Source: G963662905 sp965230045
Lineage (GTDB): Bacteria; Bacteroidota; Bacteroidia; Bacteroidales; WRLA01
NCBI GenBank assembly: GCA_965230045.1
Contig: OZ245940.1
Coordinates: 4,526,001-4,590,000, forward strand
Reading direction: 5' to 3'
Length of the DNA: 64,000 nucleotides
In this document: positions 50,163-56,555 of the stretch, piece by piece
Position numbering within the stretch: position 1 is the stretch's first letter
Layout of the letters: every line of letters begins with the position of its first letter
Position numbers and translations under genes: made by a program
The notes under the pieces: model-generated
Told to the model about the DNA's origin: nothing
Seen by the model: the letters and a program-made list of their open reading frames with translations, nothing else
The model's database searches: none

Positions 50163-50594
50163 ATGGCTATCCGAAGCAGAAATAAACGTCAGATCAGCTT
50201 TAACGCCACTTCCATGTCGGATTTGGTGTTTCTGCTTTTGATCTTTTTTATGATTACCTCTACCCTGATCAGCCCCAACGCCATAAAATTGCTTTTGCCC
50301 AGCAGCAACAGCAAAACAATGGCAAAACGCTCGGTTACGGTCTATATCAATTCCAAACATCAATACTTAATGGATGTGGACAATACCGGAAATCCGATTG
50401 TAGTAAACCGTACTCTTTTGTTGGACGGAATAAAGCAGCAGCTTGCCGGCCAGGTTGACGGCTCGGTTGTTTTACGCAGCGACAAAACAGTCCCTGTACA
50501 ATACGTGGTCAACGTTATTGATGTGGTCAATGAGATAAACGACGGCATGAATACCAAACATAAAGTAATTTTGGCAACAAAACCCGACAGATAG
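50163..50594 (+). CDS. ExbD/TolR family biopolymer transport protein
   Basis: A 143-residue protein with a short cytoplasmic start (RSRNKRQISFNATSMSDLVF), one helix (about 20-40: LVFLLLIFFMITSTLI) carrying the channel Asp in MSDLVFLLLIFFM, and a periplasmic domain. Asp18-like placement is the conserved proton-binding residue of ExbD/TolR. It works with the preceding ExbB/TolQ-like protein as a stator. Its stop TAG is followed immediately by the ATG of the TonB-like gene. Confidence 0.9.
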   Translation: MAIRSRNKRQISFNATSMSDLVFLLLIFFMITSTLISPNAIKLLLPSSNSKTMAKRSVTVYINSKHQYLMDVDNTGNPIVVNRTLLLDGIKQQLAGQVDGSVVLRSDKTVPVQYVVNVIDVVNEINDGMNTKHKVILATKPDR

Positions 50595-51461
50595 ATGGCT
50601 TTGGACAGGGATAAAAAACATGGGATTATTGGTTCTGTAATCGTGCATGCAGTTGTGATACTGCTATTGATGATATTCGGATTCTCCACACCACTGCCCC
50701 TTCCGGGCGAAGAAGGTGTTGAGGTTCGTTTGGGAACTGATGATGCCGGGGGTGTAGCAAAAAAAGTTGCCCCTGTTGTCCCAAAACCCAACCCAAAACC
50801 TAAAACCGAAACGGTGCAGCCCAAGCCACAGCCCAAGGAAGAAATTGTGAAGCAAGACACAGAGGAAGCACCGGAAATAGAGCCGGAACAGGAAAAGAAG
50901 ACCGAAGAAACGGAAAAAATCAAGCAAGAGGAAGTGATTGAAAAAGAACCCGAGAAAACATCCGAAGCAGTAGATTCTTCTTTCGTTGAGGAAGAAACTA
51001 TTGAAGAGCCGGATCCGGAACCTGTTGTGAATCCCGCAGCCCTTTACAAAGGCAAAACCGATGGCAATGGCGGTAGTGGCGAAGATGCCGACAAAACCGG
51101 CGTGAAAGGCAAAGCCGAAGGCGATCCTTCATCCGATAAAACAGATGGGCTTGGTGGACAAGGAAATGGCGTTTCATTTAAACTCGAAGGCCGTGGCAGC
51201 ATATATCTCAAAGAACCTGCATATAACTCCAAAGAGCAAGGCCGAGTGGTGGTAGAAATCATTGTGGACCAACAGGGGAATGTTGTACGTGCACTGGCTG
51301 GTAAAAAAGTTCCCGGAACATCAATTGGAACTACTGTTACCGATCAAAGCCTGTGGCGTTTGGCTGCCGATGCCGCGAAAAAATCAACCTTCACCGCCGA
51401 TCCTTCTGCAGCCGAAGGACAAAAGGGATATATTATCTATAATTTCATCCGGTTGAATTAA
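50595..51461 (+). CDS. TonB-like energy transducer (TolA/TonB family)
   Basis: A 288-residue protein. It has a short cytoplasmic start, one helix (about 13-30: IIGSVIVHAVVILLLMIFG), and a long periplasmic Pro/Lys/Glu-rich segment (KPNPKPKTETVQPKPQPKEE and onward). A Gly/Asp-rich patch precedes a C-terminal TonB-like domain beginning near FKLEGRGSIYLKEPAY. It would carry energy from the ExbB/ExbD pair to outer-membrane transporters. It begins directly at the ExbD stop codon. Whether it belongs to the TonB or the TolA branch is unclear. Confidence 0.82.
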   Translation: MALDRDKKHGIIGSVIVHAVVILLLMIFGFSTPLPLPGEEGVEVRLGTDDAGGVAKKVAPVVPKPNPKPKTETVQPKPQPKEEIVKQDTEEAPEIEPEQEKKTEETEKIKQEEVIEKEPEKTSEAVDSSFVEEETIEEPDPEPVVNPAALYKGKTDGNGGSGEDADKTGVKGKAEGDPSSDKTDGLGGQGNGVSFKLEGRGSIYLKEPAYNSKEQGRVVVEIIVDQQGNVVRALAGKKVPGTSIGTTVTDQSLWRLAADAAKKSTFTADPSAAEGQKGYIIYNFIRLN

Positions 51462-51882
51462 TTTTTGGTACTGCACGAAATTTTATTGCCCAAGATAAAC
51501 CTGTAGGAGCATTCATCCTACCTAATCCCAAAACAGTTTAACGCAATTATATGCACATGCCACCGGCACTATCTATGATCATGCAAAAAAGTATTTCCCA
51601 GAGCATAATTTTTATTGACCTCCTAAAATACTCCATCTTTTTTAATTTTTTTTTTAAATTTAAAATACTGTTATACAGTTGATTATATTTTTAAAGTAAG
51701 TTTTTTAAATTTTTTTCAATAAATCCAGACAACTTTTCCGATTTAGGGCGTTTATGGTATGTGAATAAAGGGAAAGAAACCATTTGGTAATTTACCAGGT
51801 TGTTGACCTTGTGGAGGCTTAAATAACGTTCTTATAATAAAATATTAGGCTTAATCAGGCAACGTACCTGCGTAGAAGGTTT
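51462..51882 (+). other. AT-rich gene-free stretch, possible long 3' leader of a small RNA
   Basis: About 420 bp between the TonB-like gene and a strong terminator. It is very T/A-rich to 51720 and then shows small inverted repeats, for example TGGTAA-T-TTACCA at 51794-51806. No open frame of note. TACAGTTG at 51674-51681 is a near match to TAnnTTTG. Confidence 0.4.
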
Positions 51883-51916
51883 AGCCCTGTCGGTGGCTCC
51901 GACAGGGCTTTTTTTA
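51790..51916 (+). ncRNA. Candidate small RNA ending in an orphan terminator
   Basis: The stretch contains successive small hairpins: TGGTAA/TTACCA, then AGGT-TGTTG-ACCT, and AGG/CCT around CAACGTA. It ends in a perfect terminator, with no coding frame upstream for 420 nt. It may be a small RNA or just the long 3' untranslated region of the exbB-exbD-tonB transcript. The 5' end is not defined. Confidence 0.3.
51883..51916 (+). terminator. Strong orphan terminator
   Basis: Perfect 11-bp stem AGCCCTGTCGG (51883-51893) with CCGACAGGGCT (51899-51909), loop TGGCT, followed by T7. Confidence 0.88.
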
Positions 51917-52295
51917 TGTTAATCAACCACTTATAAACTTTCCCACATTAAAATTAACTCCAAATTAAAATTTGAGCACTACTATAGACCGTATTTTTTG
52001 GACTTAAAAAGTCTAAAAATAGCGGAGCGAATTTTTATACCATACAATTTGTATAAAAAGACAAAATATCATCCATAAGCTTTTGCGGGAGCCCCCTCTG
52101 ACGAATCTCAATTTTTAGGTTCTACCTGGAGTTTTTGGCTCTACACAAAATTCCGTGGATAATCATAAAGTTTGAGATAAAAAACATTCAGAGATAGATT
52201 ATTTAGTCTTTGCAAGAAAACGCCAAATTACTCATGCGGTTGCTTATTTTTGATAGGTATTCGTGAATCGCTAAGCTTATTTCTGCGTTACTCTT

Positions 52296-52345
52296 GCCTT
52301 GAAAACAGTCATCCCGTATGTACGGGACTCCTTGATTTTCAAGGC
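52296..52345. repeat. Variable-arm hairpin with CCCGTA/TACGGG core
   Basis: Outer stem GCCTTGAAAA (52296-52305) with TTTTCAAGGC (52336-52345); inner stem TCCCGTA-TG-TACGGGA (52312-52327). The core, CAGTCATCCCGT then four variable bases then ACGGGACTCCT, recurs in inverted form at 63325-63353 with different outer arms. Confidence 0.6.
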
Positions 52346-52522
52346 TGCGAAAGCCTTGTCTTTGACATTTTCTTATCAAAGACTCAAAAAAAAAAGATGT
52401 TTTCTGGCAGGCACTATTTATGAAAAAAAACTGAGTTCCAACAGATTCCTCCCTCCACAAAGCCTTAATCACTTCGTTTGGCTTTGTTTTGATCGGAATG
52501 ACGCTGTTTATTAAGCGTTTAA

Positions 52523-52579
52523 GGCAAATGCGGCGAGGACACAGTAGTATATTTCAATCGCGTCCTCGCCGCATTTGCC
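52523..52579. repeat. Perfect 18-bp inverted repeat hairpin
   Basis: GGCAAATGCGGCGAGGAC (52523-52540) and its exact complement (52562-52579) enclose a 21-nt loop. It is GC-rich in an AT-rich stretch and lacks a T-run, so it is not a normal terminator. Confidence 0.7.
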
Positions 52580-52633
52580 CTCTGACTTTTAAAACCCGTC
52601 ATTCCGATAAAGTTTTCCGAAGCATGAGGAATT

Positions 52634-52647
52634 CCGATAGCTATCGG
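52634..52647. repeat. Perfect palindrome CCGATAGCTATCGG
   Basis: A 14-bp palindrome in the intergenic repeat field, comparable to TCCCGAAGCTTCGGGA at 63373-63388. Confidence 0.5.
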
Positions 52648-52793
52648 TGGGATGAATCTGTAGGAGATTTAACTTTTGTCTTTCCACAAAATTCCTGGTA
52701 GAACCGAATTTTTAATAGAACCTATTTTTACATTAATCCATGCCGGATTTTCACGTATTTTTCGGTATGGCCAGATATAATTTGCAGCGACTT

Positions 52794-52821
52794 GGTAGCA
52801 CGATGGTAGCGTGTTGGTAGC
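52794..52821. repeat. GGTAGC triplet with 11-bp period
   Basis: GGTAGC occurs at 52794, 52805 and 52816, each 11 bp apart, in context TTGGTAGC/ATGGTAGC/TTGGTAGC. A similar 11-bp triplet occurs at 58734-58762. Confidence 0.5.
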
Positions 52822-52988
52822 GAGAAAACCCCTGGCTCCCTATCGGGGCAAAAAAGAAAAAGTCAGCAGTATTTCGTAAAGCTTCAAGCAAAATTAAAAC
52901 CGCAGCGAATTTCAAAGACGGATGATTTGTAGATTTCACTAATTGTAAATGCATTCACCTATCATTCAAAGGATGCCTGCACTAAACC

Positions 52989-53048
52989 ACTCATCGGATG
53001 ACTGGGCTTATCACTCATCGGATGACTTTGAGTCATCCGATGAGTGAT
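52989..53048. repeat. Direct and inverted repeat cluster ACTCATCGGATGACT
   Basis: ACTCATCGGATGACT occurs directly at 52989-53003 and 53013-53027, and inverted at 53031-53045. The last two extend to a perfect 18-bp stem (53010-53027 with 53031-53048) around a 3-nt loop. Confidence 0.7.
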
Positions 53049-53062
53049 TTAGGAGAATAAAA

Positions 53063-53092
53063 AAAGCAGCTTTTCAAAAAAAGCTGCTTTTG
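53063..53092 (-). terminator. Terminator of the lipoprotein gene
   Basis: AAAAGCAGCTTTT and AAAAGCTGCTTTT arms, with a T-run on the minus strand, about 23 bp past the stop at 53115. Confidence 0.75.
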
Positions 53093-53114
53093 TATCAGGA
53101 ATGTCATTTCATTT

Positions 53115-54152
53115 TTACGGCTCCTTGAACCCTCTATCGGTATGCTTTATAAGCGACTCACGGGTATCGGGATGGAAATTAAAGAAAATTTCTTGCGAAA
53201 AGCGGCAGGCAAAAAGGCCCAGGCCGTTTTCGATATTGGAATATTGAGGTCTGTCCTGAACCAGACTACTGCTGGGCTCATTCAGTTCGATATATGTGTT
53301 AAACTCATCCGAAGCAGTGGTTGTGATCAATTCAATTCCGGTAGCTATTCTTACAATTTGCTGATCATAGGGCAAGGCTTGCTTTACGAAACTATAAAAG
53401 TCCATAGTTTCATAGGGGAATGAAAGTTCATCACCGGTACTTTCGATATTATCGGAAACAGTTTCGCCGATAAACCAGTCCGCACTTTTCATTGTTGTAT
53501 CGCCGCCCGGAAAAAACTCTTGATAATAAAACCGATAAACTACTTTATAAAGCCGGGCATTTTTTGCAGACTTTACTACGACACTATTGTTATTATCGGG
53601 TCTGTAGGCGAAGTTTATCATTGGGTTGGTCGGGTTCCAGCGCGGTTTTTCAATGGAAACCATGCCAAGAATTGGGGTAATTGATGAAACCTCCTTGCCG
53701 GTAGATGTGTTTTTGATACGGATTTCATAATAATACGTATCAGTACCTGAAGTACTGTACAGCGTATCGATATCCGCACTATAAACAATCTGATCCGGAT
53801 AATAGAAAGTACCTTCTTCTTTGTTTGTTACTGTTGTGGTGTCAAATGTAAATGTGCGCCCCGTAGCCACCGGAGCATTCACGCCATTGGACATTTTCTC
53901 AATCAGTTTCACTTCCATGACATTCGGGTCATAATAGCTCGAATCGGGCACTTTTGCCATTTGCAGTGCATTGCCTTCACCGAGGAAAGCCTTATTAATT
54001 TTTATGTACTGCGTTTTCTCACTCTGATCCAATATTCCATACACAATAGTATAGTCCTTCCATTCTGCATTCACATCCAGATCTGTTGAACAGGCATTCC
54101 AGAGGAGTAAAACACCTGCTAATAAAGCCGTTATAATTCCATTTCTTCTCAT
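53115..54152 (-). CDS. DUF4249-like lipoprotein
   Basis: A 345-residue lipoprotein. MRRNGIITALLAGVLLLWNAC gives a lipoprotein signal with Cys21 after LLWNA. The mature part starts STDLDVNAEWKDYTIVYGIL, the beginning usual for the DUF4249 group of Bacteroidota outer-membrane-associated lipoproteins. The rest is beta-rich. Function is unknown; DUF4249 genes often accompany TonB-dependent receptors, but none is adjacent here. The ATG at 54152 is chosen over the GTG at 54158, because a TATTTTTG promoter box (54158-54165 on the minus strand) would place the transcript start at or near this ATG. Confidence 0.7.
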   Translation of the reverse strand: MRRNGIITALLAGVLLLWNACSTDLDVNAEWKDYTIVYGILDQSEKTQYIKINKAFLGEGNALQMAKVPDSSYYDPNVMEVKLIEKMSNGVNAPVATGRTFTFDTTTVTNKEEGTFYYPDQIVYSADIDTLYSTSGTDTYYYEIRIKNTSTGKEVSSITPILGMVSIEKPRWNPTNPMINFAYRPDNNNSVVVKSAKNARLYKVVYRFYYQEFFPGGDTTMKSADWFIGETVSDNIESTGDELSFPYETMDFYSFVKQALPYDQQIVRIATGIELITTTASDEFNTYIELNEPSSSLVQDRPQYSNIENGLGLFACRFSQEIFFNFHPDTRESLIKHTDRGFKEP

Positions 54153-54157
54153 GGCCA

Positions 54158-54165
54158 CAAAAATA
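54158..54165 (-). promoter_or_regulatory. Promoter -7 box of the lipoprotein gene, implying a leaderless transcript
   Basis: The minus strand reads TATTTTTG, matching TAnnTTTG, only 5 bp before the ATG at 54152. If used, the mRNA would have almost no leader. Confidence 0.4.
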
Positions 54166-54291
54166 GTTATTATTAAAATATAAGTCTATAATTGTACAAA
54201 AAAAATTCCCTGATATTGTGAATCAAGCACTAAACCCAACCTACTATGGCTAATCTGCTATGAAAAGCAGGGAAGGAGCGGGCACTAGCCC

Positions 54292-54723
54292 CTACCCTTC
54301 CGTGCTAAAACCTACATCGATATGATTACGAACATATTTTTGATACCAATCGGATTTATAGGCAAACCACAGCTGCCGGTATTTACCCGAATTATCAATT
54401 TCCCGCTTAAAATTCTGAAAAGGCCTCCTGCGATTGATGGCACTTAGCAAACGCCCCCTGAGCACATCATCATTAACGGTATCAATAAAGCCTTCCATAA
54501 TCCGGAATGCCTCAAATGAAGCCGGAACTTCAAAAGTAATAATGTCATCCTGATTTTCTTCTACTTCCCGGATTTCTTTTTCCCATTCATCTTCATCCGC
54601 ATACATCATATTTTCTTCCGTTGGCAAAGCCAGGATTTTATTTGTTTTGGTGTTATAATGGCAATCACAACCACCATCAAGCTGTTCTGCGATATACTTT
54701 ATTTGCTCTTGTGTTAATTTCAT
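54292..54723 (-). CDS. UPF0158 family protein
   Basis: A 143-residue cytoplasmic protein of the UPF0158 family. The start KLTQEQIKYIAEQLDGGCDC, an acidic middle (DEDEWEKEIREVEENQDD) and the late pattern LLSAINRRRPFQNFKREIDN with YRQLWFAYKSDWY are recognisable. The function of the family is not known. It is preceded, about 70 bp upstream, by one end of a MITE-like repeat, and by the SUKH-HEAT gene on the same strand. Confidence 0.8.
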   Translation of the reverse strand: MKLTQEQIKYIAEQLDGGCDCHYNTKTNKILALPTEENMMYADEDEWEKEIREVEENQDDIITFEVPASFEAFRIMEGFIDTVNDDVLRGRLLSAINRRRPFQNFKREIDNSGKYRQLWFAYKSDWYQKYVRNHIDVGFSTEG

Positions 54724-54780
54724 TGCTTATTTTTTTCAAAATTATGCTTTTTTGGGAAAAGTGCCAGCGCTAATGAATAC

Positions 54781-54811
54781 TCATAAAGAAGAGACATTAT
54801 GGACGGGAACT
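54781..54811. repeat. Single end of the MITE-like repeat family
   Basis: ACATTATGGACGGGAACTA (54793-54811) read as complement is TAGTTCCCGTCCATAATGT, matching the ends of elements at 5307 and 63255. I find no matching opposite end nearby, so this looks like a truncated or solo copy. Confidence 0.45.
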
Positions 54812-54825
54812 AATAAGCGCTCCAC

Positions 54826-56214
54826 CTATTTCCAAAACTCATACCACTTCTTAAACTGAAACTCTTCTATGTTTATTTTTTGGATACTCTTGATATTTAA
54901 GCCATATGGTGCAAGAGTTTTCCCCAGCCTTCGGGAAAGAAAGCTTCCCACATCTGTAATCCGGGACGCAAGAACTTTATAATGCGGCAGTAATTGCACA
55001 TCCCTGAGATCCTCCAGCACATTCAAAACACTTATTACCACATTTTCAGATTCATCCTGAAGTCCCTTGATAAACAGATGCAAATTTTGGTTTTTGTCTT
55101 TCATCTCTCCCAAAGTGCTGTATGCATGGCTCCTTATTGGTTCACTTTTATGGTTCAGGGTAGGGATAATCCAATCATCGCATGGAGGCGTGCAAGACAA
55201 AATAAGATAAAAATAAGCCTGATAATTTTCCTCATCAATTTTATGGATCAAGGGCTTGATCAACACCATCCACTCGTCTATTTTATTATTTGCATAAAGG
55301 CATAAAATCTTCAAAAATGAAGTAAAGTTGTTCTCCAACAACTGCTTGAGATATGGTTTCGCCCTTTCATAATCAGACTTACATAGCGATTCTATCATCA
55401 TTTCCGGGGCATCCTGCTCGGGGATCAATTTTTCCAAACGATCTAAAACATCCGGACTAAGTTTCCTTTTCGACAAGAGGGACCACAAATAATCATCTTT
55501 TTCTTTGGGATTCTTCGACGACAAAAACTTATCCAGCAAATCATGCGGTGTTCCCGTATTGGTAATCCCGAACCAACCGGAATGTTCTCCCAGCAATTCT
55601 CCTGAGATAATTTCATTGAGCCAACGTTCATACCAATCTAGGAAATTGTTTTCGAAAGTAAAAAACGGCTTACCCAAATCCATATCATAATAAATTACAC
55701 GCCCCGTATGCGGGCCATTGAGGATGATCCCTGTCAAAAAAGTACATCCCTGCGAGCCAATCGGCAATACGCCCCCATAGATTTTCCCGAGCTCTTTATC
55801 GTAATCCTGATCGGAAATATTATCAGTTTCATCGATTACCTTCGACAGCGAATTCCAGTATTCATCGCTCATATTCGGATAAAGCACACATTCCTCTTTC
55901 AAATATTTTTCCGGATTGATCTCTATCACCGCCTCAAGATCATACCCCAAAGGGTAAATTCCATAGAAGGGCCCGGCCATGGACTGGCCATTGAACATCC
56001 CTCCGTTTCCCACCTGAAGAACAAATTGCCGGTAACAGTCCGGCAAACGGATGGAATGGGCCTTTTCAAAAGCCCGCACTTTCCAGTCGCCGACTAATCT
56101 GCCAAAACGGTATTTATGATGGCTGGCACCAAAAGCTTTGCGCCGCAAATCAACCACCTTGGCTTTGATCAGTTTCAGTTTTATCCTTTTTATTTGTTTG
56201 TCATATTCGGACAT
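54826..56214 (-). CDS. SMI1/KNR4 (SUKH) domain protein with C-terminal HEAT-like repeats
   Basis: A 462-residue cytoplasmic protein. Residues 40-205 are a SUKH/SMI1-KNR4 domain: AHSIRLPDCYRQFVLQVGNGG, then GFYGIYPLGYDLE-type and LPIGSQGCTFLTGIIL, and the FLDWYERWLNEI end. From about 215 to 450 are helical HEAT-like repeats (for example PIRSHAYSTLGEMKDKNQ and NVVISVLNVLEDLRD). SUKH proteins are frequent immunity proteins of polymorphic toxin systems, but a longer fusion with HEAT repeats may simply be a housekeeping scaffold. No toxin gene is adjacent. Real function unknown. Confidence 0.75.
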   Translation of the reverse strand: MSEYDKQIKRIKLKLIKAKVVDLRRKAFGASHHKYRFGRLVGDWKVRAFEKAHSIRLPDCYRQFVLQVGNGGMFNGQSMAGPFYGIYPLGYDLEAVIEINPEKYLKEECVLYPNMSDEYWNSLSKVIDETDNISDQDYDKELGKIYGGVLPIGSQGCTFLTGIILNGPHTGRVIYYDMDLGKPFFTFENNFLDWYERWLNEIISGELLGEHSGWFGITNTGTPHDLLDKFLSSKNPKEKDDYLWSLLSKRKLSPDVLDRLEKLIPEQDAPEMMIESLCKSDYERAKPYLKQLLENNFTSFLKILCLYANNKIDEWMVLIKPLIHKIDEENYQAYFYLILSCTPPCDDWIIPTLNHKSEPIRSHAYSTLGEMKDKNQNLHLFIKGLQDESENVVISVLNVLEDLRDVQLLPHYKVLASRITDVGSFLSRRLGKTLAPYGLNIKSIQKINIEEFQFKKWYEFWK

Positions 56215-56555
56215 TGAATCGCATGAAAAAGAATTGGAACACCCTTTTCACTATTCAAACATACGAAATAATTTTTCCATATGGAAATTCATGTGGAGCC
56301 CACACAGGGCAAACACTTCTTAGTCATGCCGTATTTTCAACCTGCATCAGATCAAATTGCCGCAGCCCTACGGGTTGTTTGTATGTTAAGATTGGCATTA
56401 GCTTACAGCCTGAAAAATACAAAATTGCATAATCAAACGGAATCTTCAACAGCCTGAAAGGCTGAAACATCAAGAAGCGGGGCAAGGCCCGGGTTTAATA
56501 CAAACAGCCTGAAGGGCCTGACACATCAGTGTATTCTCAGCATAAAAAGACAATA
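56215..56555. other. Intergenic region with short repeats, no gene
   Basis: 341 bp between the SUKH-HEAT and GNAT-RLAN-ATP-grasp genes. It holds two copies of a short hairpin repeat beginning AACAGCCTGAA (56448-56472 and 56503-56527) and a partial copy near 56404. No open frame or promoter box stands out. Confidence 0.6.
56448..56527. repeat. Two copies of AACAGCCTGAA..ACATCA hairpin repeat
   Basis: Copy A (56448-56472) and copy B (56503-56527) share AACAGCCTGAA, a GGC(C)TGA centre and ACATCA. Each folds as AGCC-TGAA-GGCT or AGGC-like hairpins. A third partial copy (ACAGCCTGAA) begins at 56405. Confidence 0.55.

Larger units (their letters stand above)
52118..52705. repeat. 588-bp non-coding element with imperfect terminal inverted repeats
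   Basis: GGTTCTACCTGGA (52118-52130) and TCCTGGTAGAACC (52693-52705) are inverted copies with one mismatch. CACAAAATTCC also recurs directly inside both ends (52144-52154 and 52685-52695). The interior has no gene but many hairpins. It could be a decayed mobile element or a compound of smaller repeats. Confidence 0.4.

Noticed and set aside
52203..52472. An 89-residue minus-strand open frame in the long gene-free region.
   Set aside because: It is built from hairpin and repeat sequence, overlaps an opposite-strand frame of similar size, and shows no recognisable domain.
52989..53048. ACTCATCGGATGACT repeats as a small CRISPR array.
   Set aside because: Only three copies, one inverted, spacers of 9 and 3 bp, and no cas gene.
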